Shown here in pieces: positions 1 to 8,379 of a stretch of DNA of 38,351 nucleotides. Made by a program: the position numbers and the translations under genes. The notes beneath the pieces were generated by a model. That model was not told the DNA's origin. It did no database searches and was given only the letters and a program-made list of their open reading frames with translations. The stretch covers positions 64,063-102,413 of the forward strand of contig DASSKL010000102.1 in assembly GCA_035690485.1 (NCBI GenBank), in the 5' to 3' direction. Position 1 is the first letter of the stretch; the number at the start of each line of letters is the position of its first letter. The DNA comes from Mycobacteriales bacterium (GTDB lineage: Bacteria; Actinomycetota; Actinomycetes; JAFAQI01; DASSKL01).

Positions 1-1716
1 CGGCGCCGCGAGGCCGGGGCGCAGGCCCTGCTGCTGGTCAGCAAGCTCGACGTCGCCTACGACAAGGTGCAGGTGCTGTTCAACGTCGACCTGGAGATCG
101 ACGAGGGCGAGATCGTCGCGCTGCTCGGCACCAACGGTGCCGGCAAGTCGACCCTGCTCAAGGCGATCTCCGGGCTGGTCGACCCGGCGGGCGGCGCGAT
201 CTTCTTCGAGGGGCGCGACGTCACGCACCTCGACCCGATGACGTCGACCGAGCTGGGCATCGTGCAGATGCCCGGCGGTCGCAGCGTCTTCCCGACGTTG
301 ACCGTCAACGAGTGCCTGCGGCTGGCCGGCTGGCTCTACCGCAAGAACGACGCGGAGCACGTCAAGGCCGCCACCGTCCGCGCCCGCGAGCTGTTCCCGA
401 TCCTCGAGTCCCGCGGCGACCAGCTCGCCGGCAACCTGTCCGGCGGCGAGCAGCAGATGCTCGGCCTGGCGATGGCGCTGATCTCCAAGCCGCGCCTGCT
501 GATGATCGACGAGCTCAGCCTCGGCCTGGCGCCCACGATCGTCGGCCAGCTGGTCGACGTCGTGCGCGAGATCCACGAGCAAGGGACGACGATCGTCATC
601 GTCGAGCAGTCGGTCAACGTCGCACTCACGCTGGCCCAGCGGGCGGTCTTCATGGAGAAGGGCGAGGTGCGCTTCTCCGGGCCGACGGCCGACCTGCTGG
701 CCCGCGACGACATCCTGCGCTCGGTGTTCCTCGAAGGCGCCGCGAAGGCCGGCATCGCGCCCGAGGCGTCCATCCCTGCCCCCACCCCGCCGAGGGGCTC
801 CAACGGGGTCACCGCCGCGCGCGCCGAGCAGCGCCGGCCGCCGATCCCCGCCGACGCCCCCGTGCTGCTCAGCCTCGATGACGTCGTCGTGCGCTTCGGC
901 GGCGTACAGGCGGTCGACCACGCCAGCTTCCAGCTGCGCGAGGGAGAGGTGCTCGGCCTGATCGGGCCCAACGGCGCGGGCAAGACGACGATCTTCGACA
1001 CGATCTCGGGATTCGTGCGGCCGCAGCACGGCTGGATCCGGTTCCAGGACCAGGACATCACGCCGTGGTCGCCGGACCGGCGGGCGCTGGCCGGACTCGG
1101 CCGGTCGTTCCAGGACGCGCGCCTGTTCCCGTCGATGACCGTGGTCGAGAACATCGCCACCGCCTTCGAACGGCACATCGCCGTGCGCGACCCGGTCGCG
1201 GCGGCCCTCGGGCTGCCCGCGGTCGCCGACAGCGAGAGCGACGTGGCCTGGCAGGTCAACGACCTGGTGGAGGTGCTCGGCCTCGACGCGTTCCGCAACA
1301 AGTACGTGTCGGAGCTGTCGACCGGCAGCAGGCGCATCGTCGACATCGCGATGTCGATCGCGCACAAGCCGTCGGTCCTGATCCTCGACGAGCCGAGCTC
1401 CGGCATCGCCCAGCGCGAGACCGAGGCCCTCGGCCCGCTGCTGCTCCGGATCAAGGAGCAGCTGGGCTGCGCCCTACTCGTCATCGAGCACGACATGCCG
1501 CTGATCACGAGCATCTCCGACACGATGATCGCGTTGGAGCTCGGCGCCGTGATCGCCACCGGCACCCCGCAGGAGGTCGTGCGGCACCCGCGCGTGGTCG
1601 CGTCGTACCTCGGCACCAACGAGGCGGCGATCAACCGGTCGGGCGACACCGCAGCGGCGGCACCGCCCCGAGCGCGGCGACCCCGTGCGTCCACGGCCAC
1701 GAAAGACCGGCCCTGA
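1..1716 (+). CDS. Fused LivF-LivG-type ABC transporter ATPase (5' end outside window)
   Basis: Two complete ABC ATPase domains lie in one chain. Domain 1 is LivF-like: Walker A GTNGAGKST (nt 127-153), signature LSGGEQQM, Walker B LLMIDE, then VEQSV. Domain 2 is LivG-like: Walker A GPNGAGKTT (nt 964-990), Walker B LILDEPSSG, then IEHDM. A Pro/Ala-rich linker joins them. The frame is open to base 1, with in-family residues upstream of the first GTG (67), so the real start is to the left. The signature of domain 2 reads LSTGSRR instead of LSGGQ, so one composite ATP site may be weakened. By family these ATPases energise branched-chain-amino-acid-type (HAAT) importers at the membrane. No permease or binding protein is visible here, so the substrate is unknown. 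The stop at 1714-1716 is 10 nt before the next gene, suggesting an operon. Confidence 0.9.
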   Translation, partial: RRREAGAQALLLVSKLDVAYDKVQVLFNVDLEIDEGEIVALLGTNGAGKSTLLKAISGLVDPAGGAIFFEGRDVTHLDPMTSTELGIVQMPGGRSVFPTLTVNECLRLAGWLYRKNDAEHVKAATVRARELFPILESRGDQLAGNLSGGEQQMLGLAMALISKPRLLMIDELSLGLAPTIVGQLVDVVREIHEQGTTIVIVEQSVNVALTLAQRAVFMEKGEVRFSGPTADLLARDDILRSVFLEGAAKAGIAPEASIPAPTPPRGSNGVTAARAEQRRPPIPADAPVLLSLDDVVVRFGGVQAVDHASFQLREGEVLGLIGPNGAGKTTIFDTISGFVRPQHGWIRFQDQDITPWSPDRRALAGLGRSFQDARLFPSMTVVENIATAFERHIAVRDPVAAALGLPAVADSESDVAWQVNDLVEVLGLDAFRNKYVSELSTGSRRIVDIAMSIAHKPSVLILDEPSSGIAQRETEALGPLLLRIKEQLGCALLVIEHDMPLITSISDTMIALELGAVIATGTPQEVVRHPRVVASYLGTNEAAINRSGDTAAAAPPRARRPRASTATKDRP

Positions 1717-1726
1717 GGAGGCGGGG

Positions 1727-2743
1727 ATGACGACGATGCTGCGCCGTGCCGGCGCCATGGCCGGCGCCACCGCTGCTCTCGCGATGTACCTGCCGGCGCT
1801 ACCGGCGTTCGCGGTGTCCGGCGTGACCGCGGCGTACTGGTGGCAGGGCAACGCCACCGGCGCCGCGCCGCAGGTGCCGGCCGGCGGGCTCTACGTGTCG
1901 GCCAGCCCGGCCGGCGCCCAGGCCGTGTCCACGCTGCGCTTCACCCTGGCCGACGGCGAGAGCGCGCCGGTGGTGACCCTGCAGGTCGCCCAGCTCGAGT
2001 CGGCCGGCGCGGCCGCGGCCACCGGCCTCAACGCGACCCCGATCCTGGCCTGCCCGACGAAGGGCTCGTGGCAGGAGCCCGCCGGCGGGCACGGCGACCT
2101 CTCGTCGGCGCCGGCGGCGGACTGCAGCCACGGCAGCGTCAGCGGGGTGCTGTCGGCGGACCAGAAGACGATGAAGTTCGACCTGTCGCTGCTCGATCTC
2201 GGCAACACGGTCGACATCGAGATGCTGCCGGGGCAGGTCAACCCGCCGGCAAGCGGCACGGTGCCGGGGGCGCCGTCGCAGGTCTATCCGGCGTTCGACG
2301 CCGCATTCGCCAAGGTGACCGAGAGCCAGATCGACGTGACGCAGGGAGCCACCGGCGGCACCCCCGTCGGCGGTGACACCGGTGGCGCGGTCGCTCCCGC
2401 GCCGGCGAGCGGTGACGGGGTGCCCAGCATGCCGAGCGCAGCCTTCACGCCACCGCTGGCGTCCTCGCCCGGGCTCGATCAGTCTCCGGTCGTGGCCCCC
2501 GCGACGGCCACAGACGGCGGATCGACGGGCGTCGCGCCCCAGGTGGCCGGCGGCAGCCAGGCGCTGCGGCCGGTCGCCGTGCAGACCACGCGGTGGGATC
2601 GCGGCCGGATCATCCTGATCCTGCTGGTGGCGAACATCGGCATCTACATCTGGTGGGACGGCAACCGGCGAGCGACCGAGGGCGGCCGGCCGCGCCGCAA
2701 CCTGTTCGACCCGCCTCCGCCGCGCGAACCCGAAGCAACCTGA
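1727..2743 (+). CDS. Secreted protein with C-terminal membrane anchor, unknown function
   Basis: 338 aa from ATG 1727, chosen because a strong Shine-Dalgarno (GAGGAGG, 1715-1721) precedes it. An N-terminal signal peptide ends near PALPAFA (about residue 28). A probably beta-rich extracellular domain follows (about 29-205) with a Cys pair (ILACP and ADCSH) that could form a disulfide. A low-complexity Pro/Ala/Thr/Gly linker (about 210-290), one hydrophobic segment (ILILLVANIGIYIWW) and a basic, Pro-rich cytoplasmic tail complete it. This is the layout of a cell-surface protein anchored at its C-terminus. I do not recognise the family. It starts 10 nt after the ABC ATPase gene and is probably co-transcribed, so it may be an accessory surface component of that transporter (inference). 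Confidence 0.85.
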   Translation: MTTMLRRAGAMAGATAALAMYLPALPAFAVSGVTAAYWWQGNATGAAPQVPAGGLYVSASPAGAQAVSTLRFTLADGESAPVVTLQVAQLESAGAAAATGLNATPILACPTKGSWQEPAGGHGDLSSAPAADCSHGSVSGVLSADQKTMKFDLSLLDLGNTVDIEMLPGQVNPPASGTVPGAPSQVYPAFDAAFAKVTESQIDVTQGATGGTPVGGDTGGAVAPAPASGDGVPSMPSAAFTPPLASSPGLDQSPVVAPATATDGGSTGVAPQVAGGSQALRPVAVQTTRWDRGRIILILLVANIGIYIWWDGNRRATEGGRPRRNLFDPPPPREPEAT

Positions 2744-2784
2744 TCGGGCCGCTCGGCGTCGACGTCGCTGCTGAGCGTTCCGGC

Positions 2785-3597
2785 TCAGATCATGAAGTTG
2801 ATCTGCTGGAGGATTCGCTCGCCGAGTGCACGGTCACCCTCGATGCGTACGGCGCCGGAGTCGATCGCGTCTTGCGGCTCCCATCGCCCGCAACCGAGCC
2901 GGGTGAAGGCCTCGACGTCCATGGTGAGCCGCACGGTGGGATCGGCCGGCGACCGGTCGAGCACCGTGGCGCGACCGTCGGCGACGAGGACGGAAAGGGT
3001 CGCCGGCGACTCGCCGGTGACGTCGAAGACGACGCTGCTGCCGTCGGGGGCGCCGGCCTTCTTGCCCACGACGAAGGGCATGGCGAGGAAGCAGCGCTGC
3101 ACGGAGTGCGCGGCGCCCACGCCACCGAGCTCGCCGGGCCGGCCGACCGCGCGGCGGATGTCCTGCTCGTGCACCCACGCGTCGAAGGCACGGATCGCCA
3201 GCAGGTCCCGCAGTGTGCCGGGCCCGACCGGGGTCATCGTCTCGGCCGCGAGGTCGTCGGGCGACATTGCTCGCAGCTGGGCCAGCCGCTCGGAGGTGAC
3301 CGCGCGGAACTCCTCGAGCACCTCGCGCCCGCTGCGCGAGCGCCGGTAGTCGACGATCACCTCGTTGCGCTCACCCATCGGGTTGCGGGCGTGCGGCGCG
3401 GGCGCAGCCAGGGAGTGCTCGGGCATCGGCTGACCCATGAAGATCGACTCGGAGCCCACCAGGTGGGATACCTGGTCCTGCACACTCCAACCGGGGCACT
3501 CGGTCGGCGCACTCCACTGCTGCTCGTCGAAGTCGTCGCACAGTTCGGAGATCGAGTGCCAGACGGCACCCAGCGTCTCGATGACGGGCTCGCGCAT
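2785..3597 (-). CDS. Maleylpyruvate isomerase-fold (DinB/MDMPI) family protein
   Basis: 270 aa from ATG at 3597. The N-terminus (VWHSISELCDDFDEQQWSAP, then CPGWSVQDQVSHLVG) is the helical-bundle signature of the actinobacterial family named for mycothiol-dependent maleylpyruvate isomerase (TIGR03083-like). A later segment (RAFDAWVHEQDIRRAVG) matches the second half of the metal-binding bundle, and a C-terminal alpha/beta domain follows. Members are presumed metal- or mycothiol-dependent, and most have no known substrate. The gene starts 4 nt after the DsbA-family gene on the same strand, so they form a two-gene operon. A much longer frame runs upstream, but it is antisense or out-of-frame to the DsbA gene. 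Confidence 0.85.
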   Translation of the reverse strand: MREPVIETLGAVWHSISELCDDFDEQQWSAPTECPGWSVQDQVSHLVGSESIFMGQPMPEHSLAAPAPHARNPMGERNEVIVDYRRSRSGREVLEEFRAVTSERLAQLRAMSPDDLAAETMTPVGPGTLRDLLAIRAFDAWVHEQDIRRAVGRPGELGGVGAAHSVQRCFLAMPFVVGKKAGAPDGSSVVFDVTGESPATLSVLVADGRATVLDRSPADPTVRLTMDVEAFTRLGCGRWEPQDAIDSGAVRIEGDRALGERILQQINFMI

Positions 3598-3601
3598 CGG
3601 C

Positions 3602-4279
3602 CTACTCCACGGGGTTCTGGATGGTCTGCCACTTGCGGGCCCGAAGATACGGCTCGAACGCCGCAGCGATGTGCTCGTGGTCGGCCCGGCGCTTCGGCGT
3701 ACGCATCTCGTACAGGTGCGGGAACTGCAGCCAACCACGTACGACGTCCCACAGCGCAAGCGCATCGTCACCCCGCGGCGCGGGAACGACGACAGGGCCG
3801 AAGATCGCCTGTCCCGTAGGGAAGACCAACGTCGGTACGCCGTAGCCGGCGTAGGTCGACACCACGTGGTCGTGGTCACTGCGCACGTCGTCGTGCGTCG
3901 TCTCGTCCGCGAGCGCCCGCGCGACGACGTCCGCTGGCAGCCCGGCTTCCGCAGCGACGCGTTCGGCGCCCTCCTGCAGGAAGACCGGCTCGCCCTGCTC
4001 GAAGAGCGCCTCGCCGGTCGCCGCGTACCAGCGGTCGAGCAGGGCCGGCTCCTCACGCCGCAGCAGGGCACCCACCCGCATGAGCGACCAGCCGTAGGAC
4101 CACGGCCGCTCCCAGGGGTGCTTCTTCCCCTCGACCCGGTTGATCTCCTCGAGGCTGAAGAAGCGCCAGCGCACGTCGAGGTCGGTCCGGTCGCGCACAT
4201 CGCGCATCCAGAGGCTGGTCTGGTAGGCCCACGGGCAGATCGGGTCGAAGAAGAACTCGACCCAGGCCGGTTGCTCCAT
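3602..4279 (-). CDS. DsbA-family thioredoxin-fold protein (mycothiol-dependent nitroreductase Rv2466c-like)
   Basis: 225 aa, within the family's usual length. The N-terminus VEFFFDPICPWAYQTSLW is a thioredoxin-fold strand followed by a CPWA active site; a cis-Pro segment (GVPTLVFPTGQAIFGP) and a helical insertion are present. Rv2466c of Mycobacterium tuberculosis, a cytosolic mycothiol-linked oxidoreductase, has CPWC. Here the resolving Cys is Ala, which would favour a monothiol mechanism with external mycothiol (inference). No signal peptide is seen, so it is cytosolic. It is the first gene of a pair with the MDMPI-fold gene. No Shine-Dalgarno precedes ATG 4279; instead TAGAGT sits 6 nt upstream, as in a leaderless transcript. 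Confidence 0.87.
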   Translation of the reverse strand: MEQPAWVEFFFDPICPWAYQTSLWMRDVRDRTDLDVRWRFFSLEEINRVEGKKHPWERPWSYGWSLMRVGALLRREEPALLDRWYAATGEALFEQGEPVFLQEGAERVAAEAGLPADVVARALADETTHDDVRSDHDHVVSTYAGYGVPTLVFPTGQAIFGPVVVPAPRGDDALALWDVVRGWLQFPHLYEMRTPKRRADHEHIAAAFEPYLRARKWQTIQNPVE

Positions 4280-4285
4280 TCGCGC

Positions 4286-4291
4286 ACTCTA
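4286..4291 (-). promoter_or_regulatory. -10 element for leaderless DsbA-family gene
   Basis: On the minus strand TAGAGT fits the actinobacterial TANNNT consensus and is followed by 6 nt and the ATG at 4279. Transcription would begin at or next to the start codon. No convincing -35 box is seen. Confidence 0.5.
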
Positions 4292-4444
4292 GAATGCGAT
4301 TCGGTTTGTGACCAGGGCCGTCGCCGGCCACCTCGGGAGCGGCTGCCACCGTGCGTTGTCCATGATGTCCGTCGTGACGCTGCCGGCGCGCTGGCGGCAC
4401 ATCTCGGCAAGGAGACCGACTCCCCGGATCGGAAGGATCACGCC

Positions 4445-5293
4445 GTGCCACTGGACCACTCCGTCATCGGAATCGAGAGCGACCCGGTCACCAGGTCGTG
4501 GACGTCCAAGGACGCGCTGCTCTACGCGCTCGGCGTCGGCGCAGGCCTCGACGCGCCGCTGCAAGAGCTGCCGTTCACGACCGAGAACTCCGACGGCGTC
4601 GAGCAGCAGGTGCTGCCGACCTACGCCGTGGTGCTGAATGCCGGCGGGCGCGGTCGCTCGATGGGGCAGTTCGACCCGGCGATGCTGGTGCACGCCGAGC
4701 AGGGCCTGACACTGCACCGGCCGCTGTCACCACAAGGCAGCATCGAGGTGACGTCGAAGATCACCGGTATCTACGACAAGGGTTCCGGCGCGCTGGTCGT
4801 CAGCGAGACAACCGGCCGCGACACCGCCACCGGCCAGCTCGTCGTGGAGACCCGCTCGGGTGCCTTCATCCGCGGTGAGGGCGGCTTCGGCGGCGACCGT
4901 GGTCCCTCGGGCTCGTGGGACAAGCCCGACCGCGCACCGGACCACACGGTGACCTACCAAACCCGGCCGGAGCAGGCGCTGATCTACCGGCTATCCGGTG
5001 ACCGCAACCCGCTGCACTCCGACCCGAAGTTCGCCGCGCGCGCGGGCTTCGAGCGGCCGATCCTGCACGGCCTGTGCACCTACGGGTTCACCGGCCGGGC
5101 GCTGCTGCACACGCTGTGCGCCTCCGATCCCGCGCGCTTCCGGTCGATGGACGCGCGGTTCACCTCACCCGTGCTGCCGGGCGATGCGCTGACGGTGTCG
5201 ATGTGGGTCGACGGCGACACCGCGACGTTCCGGACGGCGAAGGCCGACGGCACGGTCGTCATCGACCGCGGGCGCTTCACGTTCGCCGCATGA
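4445..5293 (+). CDS. MaoC-family (R)-enoyl-CoA hydratase / 3-hydroxyacyl-thioester dehydratase
   Basis: 282 aa, the size of the two-hotdog hydratase-2 proteins. The C-terminal hotdog carries the hydratase-2 motif LSGDRNPLHSDP (residues about 183-194), with catalytic Asp186 and His191, then AGFERPILHGLCTYG. The N-terminal half is the non-catalytic hotdog. By family it hydrates trans-2-enoyl-CoA to (R)-3-hydroxyacyl-CoA in fatty-acid or sterol side-chain metabolism. GTG 4445 was chosen because GGAAGGA (4431-4437) lies 7 nt upstream and conserved sequence begins right after it; the frame is open far upstream without family residues. The stop overlaps the amidase start (ATGA), so the two are translationally coupled. 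Confidence 0.9.
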   Translation: MPLDHSVIGIESDPVTRSWTSKDALLYALGVGAGLDAPLQELPFTTENSDGVEQQVLPTYAVVLNAGGRGRSMGQFDPAMLVHAEQGLTLHRPLSPQGSIEVTSKITGIYDKGSGALVVSETTGRDTATGQLVVETRSGAFIRGEGGFGGDRGPSGSWDKPDRAPDHTVTYQTRPEQALIYRLSGDRNPLHSDPKFAARAGFERPILHGLCTYGFTGRALLHTLCASDPARFRSMDARFTSPVLPGDALTVSMWVDGDTATFRTAKADGTVVIDRGRFTFAA

Positions 5294-6750
5294 GCGACCT
5301 GGCGTGGCTCGACGCCACGGCGCAGGCGGAGCTGGTGCGCTCGGGCCAGGCCTCGCCCAGCGAGCTGGTCGACGCCGCGATCGAGCGGCTGCAACGGCAC
5401 GATCCGCAGCTCGGTGTGCTCGTCACCGAACGGTTCGACGCGGCCCGGGCGGAGTCCGCTGGCGACCTGCCGGACGGGCCGTTCCGCGGCGTACCGATGC
5501 TGTTCAAGGACCTCGGCTGCCTGATGGCGGGTGACCCGATGTGGGCCGGCACGCGGTTCGCCAAGGAGGCCGGCTGGCGCTCACCCGACGACAGCCACCT
5601 GTCGCGGTTGTTCCGCGGCGCCGGGCTGGTGCCGCTCGGTCGCAGCAACGTGCCGGAGTTCGGTACGACGGTCACGACCGAACCCGTCGCCAACGGGCCG
5701 TGCCGCAACCCGTGGAACACCGCACACTCGACCGGCGGGTCCAGCGGCGGCTCCGCGGCGGCGGTCGCCGCCGGGCTCGTGCCGATCGCGCACGCGACCG
5801 ACGGCGGCGGCTCGATCCGCGTCCCGGCCAGCGAGTGCGGTGTAGTCGGCCTCAAGCCGTCGCGCGGGCGCGTCAGCAAGGGTCCGCAGACCGGCGAGTC
5901 GTGGGCCGGCGCGACGATCGACGGGGTGGTCTCGCGCAGCGTGCGCGACACCGCTGCGGCACTCGACGCGATCAGCCGGCCGATGCCCGGCGACCCCTAC
6001 TGGGCACCGGCTCTCGACCCGCCGCTGTCCACCTGCGTCGGCCGTGATCCCGGGCGGCTGCGCATCGGTGTGGTCACGGCCTCACCGCTGCCGGACGTGT
6101 CGTTCCATCCCGAGATCGCGCAGGCGATGGCCGACGTCGCCCGGTTGCTCGCCGACCTCGGGCACGACGTATCCGAAGGCCATCCCCCCACCCTGACCGA
6201 GGCCGAGTTCGGCCTGCACTTCGTCAACACGATCGCGGCCGACATGGCGTGGGCTCTGGACCACGAGTGGCCGCACCGGCTGGGGCGTGAGATCCGTGAC
6301 GACGAGCTCGAACCCCGCAACGTCGTCTACCGGCACATGGGACGGAACATCACGGCGGCGGCGTACCTGCAGACCCGCGACTGGCTCAACGGCTTCACCC
6401 GCCGCACCGCGTCGTGGTGGGAGCCGGCCGACTCCGGCGGGGCCGGGTTCGACGTGCTGGTCACCCCGACGCTGACCGCTCCCCCGCCCGAGCTGGGCTG
6501 GCTCGACGCCGGCGGTGACGTGGGCGAGGCCGGCCGGCGGATCACCTCGCTGATGCCGTTCACGCCACCGTTCAACGTCAGCGGCCAACCCGCCGTGTCG
6601 TTGCCGCTGCACTGGACGGCCGACGGGTTGCCGGTGGGGATCCAGTTCGTCGCGGCGTACGCCGGCGAACCCCTGCTCGTCACGCTGGCGTCGCAGCTCG
6701 AGCGGGCCAAGCCCTGGGCCGACCGCCGACCACCGGTCTCCGCCGGCTGA
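5290..6750 (+). CDS. Amidase (amidase signature family)
   Basis: 486 aa. The Ser-cisSer-Lys triad of the family is visible: Lys73 in MLFKDLG, cis-Ser at 151/152 in TGGSSGGSA, and the nucleophile Ser175 in DGGGSIRVPAS. The C-terminus keeps FNVSGQPAVSLPLHW and GLPVGIQFVA, typical of the fold. It hydrolyses an amide bond; the substrate cannot be told from sequence. It is shorter than and distinct from GatA, and no gatB or gatC is nearby, so a tRNA amidotransferase role is unlikely. The start overlaps the hydratase stop by 4 nt, implying a shared mRNA and perhaps a shared pathway. No signal peptide is seen. Confidence 0.92.
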   Translation: MSDLAWLDATAQAELVRSGQASPSELVDAAIERLQRHDPQLGVLVTERFDAARAESAGDLPDGPFRGVPMLFKDLGCLMAGDPMWAGTRFAKEAGWRSPDDSHLSRLFRGAGLVPLGRSNVPEFGTTVTTEPVANGPCRNPWNTAHSTGGSSGGSAAAVAAGLVPIAHATDGGGSIRVPASECGVVGLKPSRGRVSKGPQTGESWAGATIDGVVSRSVRDTAAALDAISRPMPGDPYWAPALDPPLSTCVGRDPGRLRIGVVTASPLPDVSFHPEIAQAMADVARLLADLGHDVSEGHPPTLTEAEFGLHFVNTIAADMAWALDHEWPHRLGREIRDDELEPRNVVYRHMGRNITAAAYLQTRDWLNGFTRRTASWWEPADSGGAGFDVLVTPTLTAPPPELGWLDAGGDVGEAGRRITSLMPFTPPFNVSGQPAVSLPLHWTADGLPVGIQFVAAYAGEPLLVTLASQLERAKPWADRRPPVSAG

Positions 6751-6784
6751 GATCTTCGCGAGCGCGGGGTCGCGGGAACCGACG

Positions 6785-7849
6785 GTGCGCGGCCCGCGTC
6801 ACATCGTCGTGCGAGCCGTCGTCGTGCGAGCCGTCGTCGCGGGAGCCGTCGTCGCGGTGGTCGTCGGTGCCGCGGGGTGCGGCGCGACGACGGTGACCGT
6901 GCGCAGCGGGTCGCCGCCGTCCTCCGTCACGGCCGCCGAGTCGCCGTCGCTCGACCCGGGCGCTGCGTCGAACCAGCAGGCCGCGGCACGAGAGGCGTCC
7001 CGGTTGCTGTCCCTCGTCCGGCTGCCCGACGGCGCGGGCGAGACGGGCAACCCTCCGAAGGCGCTGGCCCAACCGGTGCTGGGAGTGCCGGCCGCGGAAT
7101 CGCTGGTCGACAAGTCCGGGTACTGGACGGTGGCGATGCCGTTCGGCCAGGCGTTGGCCTGGATGAAGGCCCACCCGCCGCACGGGCTCGCCCACCAGGG
7201 ATCGGGGTCCGGCGGCTTCGCCAACGCTCCCCAGTGGAGTGGCGACACCTACAGTGCGCCGGCCTCGGACACCTGGCAAACGGCAGAGCTGGAAGTGGCC
7301 GTCGCGCCCGACGGCAAGGACCGCAGCGCAATCCGCGCCGACGGCGTGGTCGTCTGGCTGGACCCGACACCGATGAGAGACGCAGCACAGGGGCAGCGGC
7401 TGCACGTCGACGTCGACGGTCCGTGCCCGCCGAGCGTCTTCGAGTTCGTAGGAGTCACCAATTCCGGATCGGAGTTGACGTCACGGCTGCTTCCGGGCGG
7501 TCAGCCAACGGCCGGCCTCGTGTGCGAGTACTCCAGCGGACAGGAGAACGACGGACGCGTCGCCGGGCCCTCACAAACGGGCCTGCTGCGCACGCAGCGT
7601 GCCCTCGACGCCGATCAGGCCCGCCGCATTTCCTCCGCCGTGAAGCATCTGTCTTTGAGTCACGTCGGCGGCGCGTCCTACGACTGTCCGGCAGGCATGG
7701 GCTCAGCGACGATCATCGCCTTCCGCTATCCACGCAGGAATGACATCGACGTGTGGCTGTCGCCGACGGGCTGCACCTGGATCGCCAACGGATACATCGA
7801 GACCGGGCTCGGCGACGTTCAAGAGGTGGTCGACAGCACCCACTCGTGA
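6785..7849 (+). CDS. Predicted lipoprotein, unknown function
   Basis: 354 aa from GTG 6785. The N-terminus is a basic start, a Val/Ala-rich hydrophobic core and a lipobox AAGC with Cys32, so it is probably exported and lipidated. The core is built from four 5-residue repeats encoded by a perfect-period 15-bp tandem repeat (6806-6865). The mature part is polar with several Cys (GPCPPS, LVCEYS, YDCPAG, TGCTWI) that could form disulfides outside the cell. I do not recognise the domain. It follows the amidase by 34 nt on the same strand but has only a weak Shine-Dalgarno; an independent promoter is possible. Confidence 0.75.
   Translation: MRGPRHIVVRAVVVRAVVAGAVVAVVVGAAGCGATTVTVRSGSPPSSVTAAESPSLDPGAASNQQAAAREASRLLSLVRLPDGAGETGNPPKALAQPVLGVPAAESLVDKSGYWTVAMPFGQALAWMKAHPPHGLAHQGSGSGGFANAPQWSGDTYSAPASDTWQTAELEVAVAPDGKDRSAIRADGVVVWLDPTPMRDAAQGQRLHVDVDGPCPPSVFEFVGVTNSGSELTSRLLPGGQPTAGLVCEYSSGQENDGRVAGPSQTGLLRTQRALDADQARRISSAVKHLSLSHVGGASYDCPAGMGSATIIAFRYPRRNDIDVWLSPTGCTWIANGYIETGLGDVQEVVDSTHS
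6806..6865 (+). repeat. 15-bp tandem repeat x4 in lipoprotein signal peptide
   Basis: Four consecutive 15-bp units (GTCGTGCGAGCCGTC twice, then two diverged copies) encode VVRAV, VVRAV, VAGAV and VAVVV. The period is a multiple of 3, so unit gain or loss would keep frame and change only the length of the hydrophobic core. Confidence 0.85.
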
Positions 7850-7880
7850 CCGGTCATCCCTGACTGCGACACTCGTCCAC

Positions 7881-8318
7881 ATGGGTGTCGTGAAGGCAGA
7901 GTCCACGCAGATCGTCCCGGCGTCGCCGGAGACGGTGTACGACGCGCTCGCCGACTACACGACGGTGCGCCCGGCGATCCTGCCTGCCGCGTACAGCGAC
8001 TACGCGGTCGTCGAGGGCGGGACCGGCGCCGGCACCGTCGTCACCTACCGGCTGTCCGCCGCCGGCCGGCAACGTGATTACCGCATGCAGGTCGTCAACG
8101 CCGAGGCAGGTCACCGGCTCGTCGAGCAGGACCAGCAGTCGTCGCTGTCGACCACGTGGGCGCTCGCCCCCGTGGGGGGCGGCACGCGCGTCACCGTGAC
8201 GACCACCTGGCAGGGGGCGGGTGGGATCGGCGGGTTCTTCGAGGGCATCTTCGCGCCCCTCGGCGTACGCCGGCTGCAGAGTGAGACGCTCCGCAACCTC
8301 GCCGCCCGCCTCGCGTAG
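7881..8318 (+). CDS. SRPBCC (polyketide cyclase/START-like) family protein
   Basis: 145 aa, typical for a single SRPBCC domain. The start of the fold (STQIVPASPETVYDALADYT), the middle strands (GTVVTYRLSAAGRQRDYRM) and the C-terminal helix (GIFAPLGVRRLQSETLRNLA) match the helix-grip pattern for binding a hydrophobic ligand. The ligand is unknown; actinobacteria carry many such orphan proteins. ATG 7881 fits the usual family start; the frame extends upstream only through sequence overlapping the lipoprotein gene. It sits 31 nt after the lipoprotein gene. Confidence 0.85.
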   Translation: MGVVKAESTQIVPASPETVYDALADYTTVRPAILPAAYSDYAVVEGGTGAGTVVTYRLSAAGRQRDYRMQVVNAEAGHRLVEQDQQSSLSTTWALAPVGGGTRVTVTTTWQGAGGIGGFFEGIFAPLGVRRLQSETLRNLAARLA

Positions 8319-8379
8319 TAGCGGGAAGCGGCCGTCGGCGTCGGTGAGATCACGTCGGACCATTCGGCAGGAGGACTTC

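Noticed and set aside
336-1700. Minus-strand frame of 454 codons opposite the ABC ATPase
   Set aside because: Low-complexity Ser/Arg-rich translation, opposite a gene with intact ABC motifs.
5290-6750. Amidase as GatA of a tRNA amidotransferase
   Set aside because: No gatB/gatC nearby and the flanking sequence resembles general amidases; coupling to a MaoC hydratase suggests small-molecule metabolism.
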